Assembly: GCA_002366835.1 (NCBI GenBank)
Contig: DFBZ01000038.1
Span: 23,963-87,962, forward strand
Length of the DNA stretch: 64,000 bases
Source: Gammaproteobacteria bacterium UBA3067
Lineage (GTDB): Bacteria > Pseudomonadota > Gammaproteobacteria > Pseudomonadales > UBA3067
Direction of reading: 5' to 3'
In this document: positions 8,083-17,072 of the stretch, piece by piece
Numbering within the stretch: the first letter of the stretch is position 1
Layout: every line of letters starts with the position of its first letter
The notes under the pieces: model-generated
What the model was told of the DNA's origin: nothing
Databases searched by the model: none
What the model saw: only the letters and a program-made list of their open reading frames with translations
Position numbers and translations under genes: made by a program

Positions 8083-10296
8083 TTAATAGGTCATTTTGAT
8101 TGATGCGCTAAGACGTTCGTCAGACGCATAATAACTGTCAGGGTTAAATTCAAAATCATCTCCAATCAGTCGTTGGTATTTAAGATTGATGTTCAAGGAA
8201 ATTGGCCCAGGAATAGCTAAGTCGTGGCCTATGTTCCATTCGGCTCTGTTGTACTCTGTTCTTCTGGTTCCGTAGTCAAAACTTGCGTAGTAATGCAAAA
8301 AGGAAAGCTTGAGATCATCTCTTAGCGAATATAACCACACTAAGCTTGTATTGTGCTGGGGAATGTATTGTTCTTCTTTTTTCAAGCTTGCATCGGAGTC
8401 CATGTAGCCGTATGTGATTCTAAAAAGATGCTTGCCTTTATGCTTGTAGCTGCCTTCAAATTCCACTCCTTCGAGTTTCACACTTTCAGCGTTTGTATTG
8501 TCGGACTCTATTTGTTGGGACCCACTAATGAGGTCGTATAGCCGATCATGAAAAATTTTCATGTCCCATTGCAGTGAGTAATCAGACGAATGGCCGTAAT
8601 AACCGAACTCTTTGGAAATGATGTTTTCATTTTCGAGTTTTCCCGTGGCGACGCTAATCGGGTAAAAGCTTGCTTTTTCACTGACGCTATTTTTAGCATC
8701 GATAGGATGAAGATAGTAACTCCACTGAGCTTGTTCTTGGAATATATCCGGTGAACGGTGAGCTTTAGCGTAAACAAATCGAAGATGATTAAATGCGTTA
8801 ATATGGCTGTTTAATGCAAGCCTGGGGGTGATTGTGGTGCCGATTTGACTGTCTTCTTCAGCAAGTGTGCTCAGGTTGATGATATTTCTTGGGCTGATTT
8901 TATATTCGGCATTTGCGAAGACTCGGTTAATGGTGTTGCTGGCTTCGCCGTTAATGTAAGTTTCACTTTTTAGTCCGTCTTCTCGATAGCTTAATCCGGT
9001 GACCACTCTGAAACTATCGTTAAAAAGGTAGGTGTCCTGAAATTCTATATCCACTCTTGATTCGCGCGTATTTTGATTAGATAAACCGCATACTTCGCTG
9101 GCAGCATCCCCTCCTAGCTCTAAATATTTCACAACAGCCTGTTGGGCAACAAGGTTATCTGCATTGGATGCGTCCGCGAGAGGAAATTCGTTATTTAATA
9201 CTCTCTCAACGTAACTGGGGTCTAAAAGGTATAGCTGTCGCAGTTCATCACTAATGAATATAGGGTGCAAGCAAGTTGTCCATTGCTGCACCTGTTTGTG
9301 CTCCATTTTGTATGTTCGGATGTAGGCCTGATGTTGATGGCTAAAATCATGTGTCCACTGGGCCTGGAGGTAATAATCTCTTGTGTCTATATTTGGCTTA
9401 CTCGTGATAATGGGGTCCCAAATATCCTCTTGCTTATCTCCCTTAATGTATCCCGCTTGCAGCGCTAACTGATTATTATCGTTAATGCTTGAGTCAGAGT
9501 GGAGTCTGATGAAGTTTGCACTAAAGCCATCTTGAGTTGGCTTGTTATTTCTATCGTGGATAAATCCTTCTTCTTCTCGGCCGCCTATGTTGATGCCTAT
9601 TGTTGTATTGTCAAAATGAAGGGTTTGATGAGCATGATAGAGCTTAAGGCCGTTACTTCCCGTGGTGTATTTAATTTGGGAGCTAGAAAAATCCTCAGGG
9701 TGTTTGGTGATGATATTTATAACGCCTAAAAAGGCATTCGCACCATAGGTGGCCGCCCCTGGGCCACGAATTATTTCTATTTTGGCAATGTCGTCCACCG
9801 TAATCGGTAGCATTTCCCATTTCACCCGAGCAAGCCCTGGCAGGTATACCGATCGACCGTCAATCAATACCTGCTGGCGTATGGCAGGTTCCATTTCGGT
9901 GCCGTGATAACTGATTGAGGAGCTATGTCCTTCATTACTATGATCGTAGCCCACGACCATGCCAGGAACTAATCGTAGTACCTCGGGGATGGTTGCTATT
10001 CCTAATGATTCAATAAGTCGGCCGTCAATGCTTGTTACCGAGGCGGGTGTTTCGGAACGGGCTTGGTTTAATCTGGATGCTGACAAGATCATTGGTGGGG
10101 CAGCGGAGAGACTAAAAGTATCCTCAAGGTCGAGATCAAGCTCGTTTACCTCGCTCGCGAATACTGCACCGGTGGTGCCAAGTGACATTAATAGGCCTTG
10201 AGCGAATAAACGCTTAAACCGGTGAGCGGTATTGGTTTGTTTGATTTGATGAGTCTGAAGAGATGGGGAAATAGGCGCTGTGGTTTTCGGGGGCAT
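8083..10296 (-). CDS. TonB-dependent outer-membrane receptor
   Basis: A 737-residue outer-membrane receptor. The N-terminal tail is followed by a signal-like segment (FAQGLLMSLGTTGAVFA, about 31-48), a plug domain (about 65-190) with MILSASRLNQ, TPASVTSIDG, IEIIRGPGAATYGANAFLGVINIITK, and a 22-strand-type beta-barrel ending in the aromatic residue Tyr (LSASIKMTY). It is the first gene of a three-gene minus-strand operon with a binding protein and a hybrid kinase, an arrangement that suggests signal reception rather than simple uptake. The ligand is not predictable: no siderophore, B12 or copper genes are adjacent. Start is ATG at 10294-10296; a modest AGAG precedes it. Confidence 0.93.
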   Translation of the reverse strand: MPPKTTAPISPSLQTHQIKQTNTAHRFKRLFAQGLLMSLGTTGAVFASEVNELDLDLEDTFSLSAAPPMILSASRLNQARSETPASVTSIDGRLIESLGIATIPEVLRLVPGMVVGYDHSNEGHSSSISYHGTEMEPAIRQQVLIDGRSVYLPGLARVKWEMLPITVDDIAKIEIIRGPGAATYGANAFLGVINIITKHPEDFSSSQIKYTTGSNGLKLYHAHQTLHFDNTTIGINIGGREEEGFIHDRNNKPTQDGFSANFIRLHSDSSINDNNQLALQAGYIKGDKQEDIWDPIITSKPNIDTRDYYLQAQWTHDFSHQHQAYIRTYKMEHKQVQQWTTCLHPIFISDELRQLYLLDPSYVERVLNNEFPLADASNADNLVAQQAVVKYLELGGDAASEVCGLSNQNTRESRVDIEFQDTYLFNDSFRVVTGLSYREDGLKSETYINGEASNTINRVFANAEYKISPRNIINLSTLAEEDSQIGTTITPRLALNSHINAFNHLRFVYAKAHRSPDIFQEQAQWSYYLHPIDAKNSVSEKASFYPISVATGKLENENIISKEFGYYGHSSDYSLQWDMKIFHDRLYDLISGSQQIESDNTNAESVKLEGVEFEGSYKHKGKHLFRITYGYMDSDASLKKEEQYIPQHNTSLVWLYSLRDDLKLSFLHYYASFDYGTRRTEYNRAEWNIGHDLAIPGPISLNINLKYQRLIGDDFEFNPDSYYASDERLSASIKMTY

Positions 10297-10341
10297 TATA
10301 TAACTCTAGGGCTTATTCATATTGTGATCACAGGCCGCATT

Positions 10342-10548
10342 ATGGACGTGCTATGGACTATTCATCAAGCAGGTGTTTCTTTAGGTTCCATGACTATGTC
10401 ATTGATTTTCGTCGTTGTTATTGGCGTCTTTCCATTAGTTATATTAGCTGGGTATGCGCTTATTTCCTCCTTTGCAATGAAAGAACAAGAGGTTGCCATT
10501 CGCTGGATTACCGAGTACATTTCACCATCTCGTCACATAGCGCATTAA
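10342..10548 (+). CDS. Possible small membrane protein
   Basis: A 68-residue frame beginning MDVLWTIHQAGV with one clear hydrophobic segment (IFVVVIGVFPLVILAGYAL), followed by a basic/amphipathic tail EQEVAIRWITEYISPSRH. It lies between the divergent TonB receptor and oadG. The frame extends upstream to 10222, but that would run across the receptor gene's start, so the internal ATG is preferred. No Shine-Dalgarno is evident. The hydrophobic-then-charged pattern looks protein-like rather than random, but I do not recognise it. Confidence 0.35.
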   Translation: MDVLWTIHQAGVSLGSMTMSLIFVVVIGVFPLVILAGYALISSFAMKEQEVAIRWITEYISPSRHIAH

Positions 10549-10651
10549 CTTTGATCAAGTTTGCGCAAACGTGCGTCGTTGCGTAATGGCATTATTTCCA
10601 ACAAAAGCGAGCAAGGGGCCAAAAGCTCCTGCGAATAATAAGGAGTATCAG

Positions 10652-10900
10652 ATGGATGGGATAGCATCTCAAGCAATAGACTTGCTTGTTGTCGGTATGG
10701 GCACAGTTTTTTCTTTTCTCGCGTTGCTTATATTGGCCACCACTCTGATGTCTCGCTTTGTAGATCTAATTTCTCGTCCAGAGACTCGCCAGCCTTCCGC
10801 TTCTTCTGCACCGACTCCAAACCCCCAAAACTTGGAAGATCAACAGCTTATTGCTGTGATCTCCGCTGCCTTGCATAAGCACCGTACCCGCAAGCACTAG
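10652..10900 (+). CDS. oadG: Oxaloacetate decarboxylase gamma subunit (OadG)
   Basis: An 82-residue small subunit of the Na+-pumping oxaloacetate decarboxylase, which holds the alpha and beta subunits together at the membrane. It has one N-terminal transmembrane helix (LLVVGMGTVFSFLALLILA), a short Pro/Ser/Gln-rich linker and a C-terminal helix with ISAALHKHRTRKH, as in other OadG proteins (His-rich, Zn-binding tail). The frame is open from 10571, but ATG 10652 is preceded by AAGGAG at the right distance, and the extra 27 residues upstream are not OadG-like. It is the first gene of oadGAB. Confidence 0.88.
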   Translation: MDGIASQAIDLLVVGMGTVFSFLALLILATTLMSRFVDLISRPETRQPSASSAPTPNPQNLEDQQLIAVISAALHKHRTRKH

Positions 10901-10928
10901 TACCTGCCTGAATCAAAAGGAATTACAC

Positions 10929-12710
10929 ATGACTTCTGCGAACAAGTCTCTCGGAATTACTGATGTCGTATTACGCGACGCCCACCAGTCACTTTTTGCT
11001 ACACGGCTTCGTTTGGACGATATGCTACCAATATGCGAAAAGCTTGATCAGATGGGCTACTGGTCAATTGAGTCATGGGGCGGCGCAACGTTTGATTCCT
11101 GCATTCGCTATCTTGGTGAAGACCCATGGGAGCGCATTCGCAAGCTCAAGGAAGTGATGCCTAACACGCCTCAGCAAATGCTGTTCAGAGGGCAGAATAT
11201 TCTTGGTTATCGTCATTATGCCGATGATGTGGTCGATAAGTTTGTAGAGCGAGCTGCGGTAAACGGCGTGGATGTTTTCCGTGTTTTTGATGCAATGAAC
11301 GACCCGCGTAATCTGGAGACTGCCATTAAAGCGGTGATTAAGCAGGGTAAGCACGCCCAAGGAACACTTTCCTATACGGTGAGCCCCGTTCACGACATCA
11401 ATAGTTGGCTAAATTTAGGTAAACAAATAGAGGCGATGGGTGCCCACTCTGTTTGTATCAAGGATATGGCTGGCTTATTAAAACCCTATGTAGCTTTTGA
11501 GCTTGTTAGCAAACTCAAAAAAGAACTCTCTATCCCAGTGCATTTACACTGCCATGCTACAACCGGGCTTTCCACTGCCACGCTTCTCAAAGCCATCGAA
11601 GCGGGAATTGATAATGTCGATACCGCAATTTCCTCGATGAGCATGACCTACGGTCACTCGCCTACAGAATCCATCGTTTCTATATTAGAAGGCACAGAGA
11701 GGGATACTGGGCTTGATATTCACAAGCTTGAAGAAGTTGCCTCCTATTTTAGAGGCGTGCGTAAAAAATACGCCCCCTTTGAAGGGGCACTACGAGGAGT
11801 AGATTCTCGAATTCTTGTAGCACAAGTGCCAGGCGGTATGCTAACAAATATGGAAAGCCAGTTAAGAGAGCAGGGTGCCGCTGATAAACTTGATGCTGTA
11901 TTAGAAGAGATACCTGCCGTGCGTAAGGACCTTGGTTATCTTCCGCTGGTGACACCCACATCTCAAATCGTTGGAACACAGGCTGTTCTCAACGTATTGA
12001 CTGGAGAACGCTATAAAAGTGTTTCAAAAGAAACGGCGGGCGTATTAAAGGGCGAATACGGCAAAGCACCCAGTGAATTTAATAAAGAGCTACAGCAGAA
12101 AATACTCGATGGGCAAGAGGCTATAAGCTGTCGGCCAGCTGATTTACTTGAGCCAGAAATTGAAAAACTAAGTGCGGAACTTCTCAAACTTTCAAAAGAA
12201 GAGGGTTTTCCTCTTGCTGAAAATTCAATTGATGACGTGCTTACCTACGCGTTATTTCCTCAAGTTGGTTTAAAGTTTCTCAAAAATAGAGGCAATGCAG
12301 ACGCATTTGAACCTGCACCTCAAGCCAAAACCCCTGATGCAGTCCAAACCAAAGATAAAGCCCCCGCGCCGACTTCTGACTCTGGCGTGTATACGGTTAC
12401 GGTAAATGGCCAATCGTACGTGGTAGAGGTAAATGAAGGCGGTGACATTAGTGCCGTTCAGCCTGTTGTTTCGCAGGTAGTCGCTGCCCCTGTCTCCGCT
12501 GGTGAAGTGGTAGCAGCCCCTCTAGCGGGAAACATTTTCAAAGTGCATGTTAAAGCTGGCCAGGTTGTTCAAGAGGGTGATGTGCTAATTATTCTTGAGG
12601 CAATGAAAATGGAAACAGAAATACGTGCACCACGCGCTGGAACTATCAGTGATATCGAGGTAAGCGAAGGTGATGCTGTTGTGGTGGGTGACCCACTTTT
12701 ATTTCTTTAA
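10929..12710 (+). CDS. oadA: Oxaloacetate decarboxylase alpha subunit (carboxyltransferase-biotin carrier)
   Basis: A 593-residue soluble subunit that transfers the C4 carboxyl of oxaloacetate to its own biotin, giving pyruvate. The N-terminal carboxyltransferase barrel carries TDVVLRDAHQSL (metal ligand Asp17) and the HLHCHATTG metal site. PYC_OADA-type helical sequence follows, then an Ala/Pro-rich linker (about 455-520) and a C-terminal biotinyl domain with EAMKMETE, where Lys560 is the biotinylated residue. Length equals that of Klebsiella/Vibrio OadA. The ATG is preceded by AAAAGGAA. It lies 28 bases after oadG and 41 before oadB. Confidence 0.96.
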   Translation: MTSANKSLGITDVVLRDAHQSLFATRLRLDDMLPICEKLDQMGYWSIESWGGATFDSCIRYLGEDPWERIRKLKEVMPNTPQQMLFRGQNILGYRHYADDVVDKFVERAAVNGVDVFRVFDAMNDPRNLETAIKAVIKQGKHAQGTLSYTVSPVHDINSWLNLGKQIEAMGAHSVCIKDMAGLLKPYVAFELVSKLKKELSIPVHLHCHATTGLSTATLLKAIEAGIDNVDTAISSMSMTYGHSPTESIVSILEGTERDTGLDIHKLEEVASYFRGVRKKYAPFEGALRGVDSRILVAQVPGGMLTNMESQLREQGAADKLDAVLEEIPAVRKDLGYLPLVTPTSQIVGTQAVLNVLTGERYKSVSKETAGVLKGEYGKAPSEFNKELQQKILDGQEAISCRPADLLEPEIEKLSAELLKLSKEEGFPLAENSIDDVLTYALFPQVGLKFLKNRGNADAFEPAPQAKTPDAVQTKDKAPAPTSDSGVYTVTVNGQSYVVEVNEGGDISAVQPVVSQVVAAPVSAGEVVAAPLAGNIFKVHVKAGQVVQEGDVLIILEAMKMETEIRAPRAGTISDIEVSEGDAVVVGDPLLFL

Positions 12711-12751
12711 TCGGTATTCGTATTTCAATGTAATAGGGAGCTCGGCATTAC

Positions 12752-13936
12752 GTGGAAAGTTTGATTTCGCTCTGGCAGGGCACAGGCATTTACTATTTGA
12801 TGACTCAAATAGAGCTGAATGGGCTAAGTGGCTTCGGTCCACTATTTATGATTGCGATAGGCCTATCGTTGCTCTTTTTGGCGATTCGCAAGGGCTTCGA
12901 GCCCTTACTACTTGTCCCTATCGGCTTCGGCTGTATATTAGTTAATATTCCTGAGGCTGGCTTTTCTAATAAGCCGACTGAGACGGAAGCGGGTGGTCTT
13001 CTTTATTATTTTTTTCATATAGGTATTGCCTCAGGGGGTATCTTCCCCCTATTTATTTTCATGGGGGTAGGGGCAATGACAGATTTTGGCCCACTGCTTG
13101 CCAACCCTAAAACATTACTTCTTGGGGCTGCCGCACAATTCGGCATTTTTGCTACATTGCTTGGTGCGGTGGCTCTTAATTCTTTTGATATAGGTTTCAA
13201 TTTTAGTTTAAAGGAAGCGGCCGCTATCGCTATTATAGGTGGAGCCGATGGCCCCACTGCTATTTTTGTAGCAGGTAAATTAGCCCCTGAGCTCCTCGGT
13301 GCCATTGCCGTTGCTGCTTATTCTTATATGGCGCTAGTGCCTCTCATCCAACCGCCCATTATGCGAGCGCTGACCACAGAGGAAGAGCGTGCAATCGTAA
13401 TGACGCAGTTAAGGGATGTTTCGCGGACAGAAAAAATATTCTTCCCCTTGATGCTGCTTTTATTGGTGGCGCTTTTATTGCCTTCAGCCGCTCCTCTTTT
13501 GGGTATGTTTTGTTTTGGAAATTTAATGCGCGAGTGCGGGGTGGTGGATCGTTTAAGCGATACGGCCCAAAATGCCTTGATAAATATCGTCACTATTTTC
13601 CTCGGTTTGGCGGTAGGGTCAAAGCTTAGTGCGGATAAATTCCTAGATATGAATACCCTGGGCATTCTAATCTTGGGCATTATCGCTTTTTGCATAGGTA
13701 CAGCAGCGGGCCTCTTGATGGGTAAGTTGATGAATAGATTATCAGGCGGAAAAATTAACCCACTCATCGGTGCAGCCGGAGTATCTGCCGTGCCGATGGC
13801 TGCGCGTGTAGCGAATAAAGTGGGTCTCGAGGCAAACCCTCAAAACTTTTTGCTCATGCATGCCATGGGGCCAAATGTAGCAGGGGTGATTGGCTCGGCT
13901 GTTGCGGCGGGTGTTATGCTAAAAATGGTGGGTTAA
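12752..13936 (+). CDS. oadB: Oxaloacetate decarboxylase beta subunit (Na+ pump)
   Basis: A 394-residue polytopic membrane subunit that decarboxylates carboxybiotin and couples this to Na+ export. Conserved elements are present: the N-terminal MESLISLWQGTGIY, FEPLLLVPIGFGCILVNIPEAG, the region IIGGADGPTAIFVAGKLAP carrying the essential Asp of the catalytic/Na+ site, and PLIGAAGVSAVPMAARVANKVG with FLLMHAMGPNVAGVIGSA near the end. It starts with GTG at 12752 with GGGAG upstream; no ATG gives a family-like N-terminus. It is the last gene of oadGAB and is followed by a strong hairpin. Confidence 0.95.
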   Translation: MESLISLWQGTGIYYLMTQIELNGLSGFGPLFMIAIGLSLLFLAIRKGFEPLLLVPIGFGCILVNIPEAGFSNKPTETEAGGLLYYFFHIGIASGGIFPLFIFMGVGAMTDFGPLLANPKTLLLGAAAQFGIFATLLGAVALNSFDIGFNFSLKEAAAIAIIGGADGPTAIFVAGKLAPELLGAIAVAAYSYMALVPLIQPPIMRALTTEEERAIVMTQLRDVSRTEKIFFPLMLLLLVALLLPSAAPLLGMFCFGNLMRECGVVDRLSDTAQNALINIVTIFLGLAVGSKLSADKFLDMNTLGILILGIIAFCIGTAAGLLMGKLMNRLSGGKINPLIGAAGVSAVPMAARVANKVGLEANPQNFLLMHAMGPNVAGVIGSAVAAGVMLKMVG

Positions 13937-13952
13937 AAAATCTGTTTTTTCG

Positions 13953-13989
13953 CCTTACCCGAAGCTATGCCCTTTAGCTTCGGGTAAGG
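13953..13989 (+). terminator. Strong hairpin after oadB
   Basis: A perfect 15-bp inverted repeat, CCTTACCCGAAGCTA / TAGCTTCGGGTAAGG, with a 7-base loop, begins 16 bases after the oadB stop. No clean T-run follows on the plus strand (TGGTATTCCTT), though T6 precedes it. It probably ends or stabilises the oad transcript. Confidence 0.55.
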
Positions 13990-14165
13990 TGGTATTCCTT
14001 AAAAGCGTCTTCTTTTTTAGGTTTTTCTTTCTTCATAATCGTCCGATAGTTATTTATTCTAAATAAATTTAAAAACCTGCCTTATTCGTCCTAAACTTGA
14101 TGGTTAGTTTGTTTAGAATAGATGCCTTTCTTTCTTGAGCAAGCATTACCCTAAGAGCAAAATAA

Positions 14166-15935
14166 ATGCTAGATATCGCATTAACCATCATCACTCTTGC
14201 ATCACTGATCGTGTTGTTGGTTTTTTCAAAAGTTAGTACCGATTTGATTTTTGGTGGTGCCATTGTCGGGCTGATTACTTTTCAGGTTATCACTCCCGAG
14301 CAGGCTTTTAGTGGTTTCACCAACCAAGGTTTTCTGACCATTGCTGCTTTATATGTCGTAGCGGCGGGTCTGGTTCGTTCAGGCGCGTCTTTTTCCATGA
14401 CCCAGAATATATTTGGCAACACCAATCACCTGCGCTGGGCTCAGTTTCGAATGTCGGTAATTATTGCCTTATTGAGCGCCGTCGTTAATAACACCGCCGT
14501 TATTGCGTCCTTATTAGCAAATGTCCGTGACTGGGCAAGGTCACACAATATTCCTCAAAGCCAACTGCTTATTCCCATGAGCTATGCAGCGATGCTGGGC
14601 GGCAACTGTAGTTTATTCGGTAGCAGCACCAATGTCGTTGTATTCGGCTTGCTACTGGCCTCGCATGACGGTTTGAACCTTGGGATATTTGATATTGCCC
14701 TCGTTGGGCTGCCTATCGTGTTTGTCGGTATCCTTTATATGGTTGTCTTTGCAGGTCGAATTCTTCCCAATCAAGCGAATGGGAGGGACCAGTTTAACAA
14801 CACCTTAAAGGAATACACGGTAGAGGCAGTTGTCGAAACAGACAGCCCTGTTATCGGGAAAACCATTGCCCAGGCTGGCCTGCGCCATCTTGAAGGTTTA
14901 TTCCTGGCGGAAATTCAGAGGGGAGCATCCATACTCAGTGCAGTGGGGCCGCAGACGGTATTAAATGAAAATGATCGATTGATTTTTGTTGGTGACACGA
15001 GTGCCATTGTCGATTTGCGAAAAATTAAAGGCCTTAGCTTGCTTGATGCCGTGTCCTTCCCGGACAGTAGCCAAAGGGTTTTTGTAGAGGTTGTGGTTGC
15101 TCAAAACTCTAGGTTGGTTGGTAAATCCATAAGAGAGTCAGCATTTCGTTCTCATTTTAATGCGGCGGTTTTGGCTGTTTCCCGTCACGGTCAGCGTTTA
15201 AAGGGGCGAATAGGGGACATTGTTATCGCTCCCTCTGATGCCTTGCTTTTAGAGTGCGATGAATCTTTTGTAAACCGATTTGGCAGAACCCCTGAATTTC
15301 TTTTAGCCAGCAACGTCGAAAACTCAGAAGTGCCTAATTTTGAGAAAGCCAAGCTTGCCTTGTTCATTCTACTATCCATGCTTGCACTCGCCACAAGCGG
15401 CATGACCAGCTTTTTTAACGCCTCCATTTTGGCAGCAGGCGCGATGGTGCTTACACGTTGCGTCTCCGGTAGGGAGGCGCGGGAAAGTATCGACATGGTA
15501 GTTATGTTGAGCATCGGCCTATCCTTTGGCGTGGCAGAAGCCGTCAATGCCTCTGGCCTTACCGGCATTATTACTCAATCGCTTCAAAATTTGAGTGGCT
15601 TAACGCCATTTGCCTTACTCGCTTGCACATTTCTGCTTACTTCTCTTCTGACCTTATTAATCACCAATACCTCTGCCGCCATTCTGGTATTGCCCACGGT
15701 GATGGGCATTGCAGAGAGCCTGTCGTTATCACCGCTGCCATTCGCTATAGCGGTAATGATCTCGGCTTCTGCGAGCTTCGCCTTACCCACTGGTTATCAA
15801 ACCAACCTCATGGTTTATTCCGTCGGGGGATATACCGTCGGCGATTTTATTAAATTTGGCTTACCATTGCAGGTTCTGGTTTTCTTTGTTGCAATGATCA
15901 TCATACCTTTGGCTTGGCCGCTTCAGCTTATTTAG
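14166..15935 (+). CDS. SLC13-family (DASS) permease with two central TrkA-C domains
   Basis: A 589-residue membrane transporter. Membrane helices occupy about 1-200 and 395-589, with paired signature segments ALLSAVVNNTAVIASLL and LGGNCSLFGSSTNVVVFG in the first half and LLTLLITNTSAAILVLPT, then ASFALPTGYQTNLMVYSVGGY, in the second (the SNT-type and TGYQTN motifs of the DASS family). Between them are two RCK_C/TrkA-C domains (about 215-295 and 300-380), a common arrangement in sulfate or dicarboxylate SLC13-like permeases. The substrate cannot be told from sequence. Its position after the oad operon hints at dicarboxylates. ATG 14166 lacks a strong ribosome-binding site. Confidence 0.88.
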   Translation: MLDIALTIITLASLIVLLVFSKVSTDLIFGGAIVGLITFQVITPEQAFSGFTNQGFLTIAALYVVAAGLVRSGASFSMTQNIFGNTNHLRWAQFRMSVIIALLSAVVNNTAVIASLLANVRDWARSHNIPQSQLLIPMSYAAMLGGNCSLFGSSTNVVVFGLLLASHDGLNLGIFDIALVGLPIVFVGILYMVVFAGRILPNQANGRDQFNNTLKEYTVEAVVETDSPVIGKTIAQAGLRHLEGLFLAEIQRGASILSAVGPQTVLNENDRLIFVGDTSAIVDLRKIKGLSLLDAVSFPDSSQRVFVEVVVAQNSRLVGKSIRESAFRSHFNAAVLAVSRHGQRLKGRIGDIVIAPSDALLLECDESFVNRFGRTPEFLLASNVENSEVPNFEKAKLALFILLSMLALATSGMTSFFNASILAAGAMVLTRCVSGREARESIDMVVMLSIGLSFGVAEAVNASGLTGIITQSLQNLSGLTPFALLACTFLLTSLLTLLITNTSAAILVLPTVMGIAESLSLSPLPFAIAVMISASASFALPTGYQTNLMVYSVGGYTVGDFIKFGLPLQVLVFFVAMIIIPLAWPLQLI

Positions 15936-15999
15936 CGCTTTAGCTCGAATACCTTAAAAGAACAGGCACCAGAACAGTATTACGTTGTGCGCCTAATAT

Positions 16000-16040
16000 C
16001 GCCATAGGCGGAGTGATTACTCCCCCTATGGCGTTTGAAT
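16000..16040 (+). terminator. Rho-independent-type terminator after the SLC13 permease
   Basis: The inverted repeat CGCCATAGGCGGAGT / ACTCCCCCTATGGCG closes on a GATT loop with a single C-C mismatch and is followed by TTTGAATATTT. It lies about 65 bases after the permease stop. The rest of the gap to 16235 shows nothing further. Confidence 0.6.
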
Positions 16041-16235
16041 ATTTAAAGGCTTGAATCTTTAAAGCGTGACGCAGTAAGCGCTTTCCCATCTCTGGATATT
16101 AAGCCTCTATCCAGGCTACAAAAAATTACTTTGTATTCCAGGTGAAGCATCTGCAGTCGTAATGCATTACTGCTAATACTTAATTAAAGGGTAAGTTTTG
16201 ATCTCTTTTATTTTGATGTTTAGTGAGGGTGAGAG

Positions 16236-16985
16236 ATGCTGCGTGTAGATGTTCTTCACAATAGTAATGATTTTGAGAGCCATGAACTTCAACAATTAAG
16301 GGCGCGGGTTCTGGCTGCATTTAAGGAATCAAAATTGCCGCCTCACTGGCATGAATGGTCGGTTGATGAAGAAGGTTTGCCATATTACCTTCGGGGTTTT
16401 GATCCATTTTCGATTTTTATCAATGGCAAGAAAGTGAACCCTGGTAAGTGCGTTGATTTGTCTGCTGATAAGCGAGTTCGGGCAGTACGATACAACTTGC
16501 CGAGTAAGGGTCTTCTTCTCCAGGTGCTGGAAAAGCGAGGTCATTGGCCCAAGATGAAAATGAGCCTAGTACCTAAGATATTTGCATTTCTATTCGTGCT
16601 TCCTTTTTTCTTTCTTATGATGTTGCCTGTGTCGGTATGCAGTGATTGTTGGGTTGGTTACACCGATGGTTCGCTAGAGTCTTTAAGGCAAATTAATTTT
16701 TCAAAACTGAATCGCCTTGTCTATCCCGCTTTGTTGATGTCGACGAGCCTTGCGCTTCTATCTGTTTTCTTTCGATCTTTTTTCCTTCAGAAAATGGGAC
16801 TTTTTGTGGTGGTTTTGGTTTCAATGTTGGCGGTACTCAGTAGTAAGCTGGTCAATATGGATATCATGCTTGAATATGGCGGTTTGGGTTTGTTTTTAGC
16901 TTCAAGTATTTGGCTGTGTTTTGTGGATAAACAGCCTGAGCCATGCCCTAGCTGTGCGGCGCTGAGAATGGATGATTCCCATTAA
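16236..16985 (+). CDS. Membrane protein with degenerate thioredoxin-fold-like N-terminus
   Basis: A 249-residue protein of unknown function. Residues 1-80 look like a thioredoxin/glutaredoxin-type fold: MLRVDVLHNS at the start (beta strand) and LRGFDPFSIFINGKKVNPG later, which resembles the cis-proline/GSPTIxVNG region of small Trx-like proteins near mercury genes. The catalytic CxxC position holds no Cys. After residue about 108 there are four hydrophobic segments (VPKIFAFLFVLPFFFLMML; LVYPALLMSTSLALLSVFF; MGLFVVVLVSMLAVLSS; GLGLFLASSIWLCFV). A CSDCW pair follows the first helix, and the tail carries CPSC. It could be a redox or metal-handling membrane protein; no neighbour supports a specific role. 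Confidence 0.7.
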   Translation: MLRVDVLHNSNDFESHELQQLRARVLAAFKESKLPPHWHEWSVDEEGLPYYLRGFDPFSIFINGKKVNPGKCVDLSADKRVRAVRYNLPSKGLLLQVLEKRGHWPKMKMSLVPKIFAFLFVLPFFFLMMLPVSVCSDCWVGYTDGSLESLRQINFSKLNRLVYPALLMSTSLALLSVFFRSFFLQKMGLFVVVLVSMLAVLSSKLVNMDIMLEYGGLGLFLASSIWLCFVDKQPEPCPSCAALRMDDSH

Positions 16986-17072
16986 TCCGTAGTGCCCTAA
17001 TAGCTCTCCCTTTTACATAATGTCGTGTACAATCGTTGTAAATTCTAAAATTAACAATGATAAGAATGACTT

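Noticed and set aside
10222..10341. Upstream extension of the small membrane protein between the TonB receptor and oadG
   Set aside because: It would overlap the receptor coding region and its promoter; the ATG at 10342 is more reasonable.
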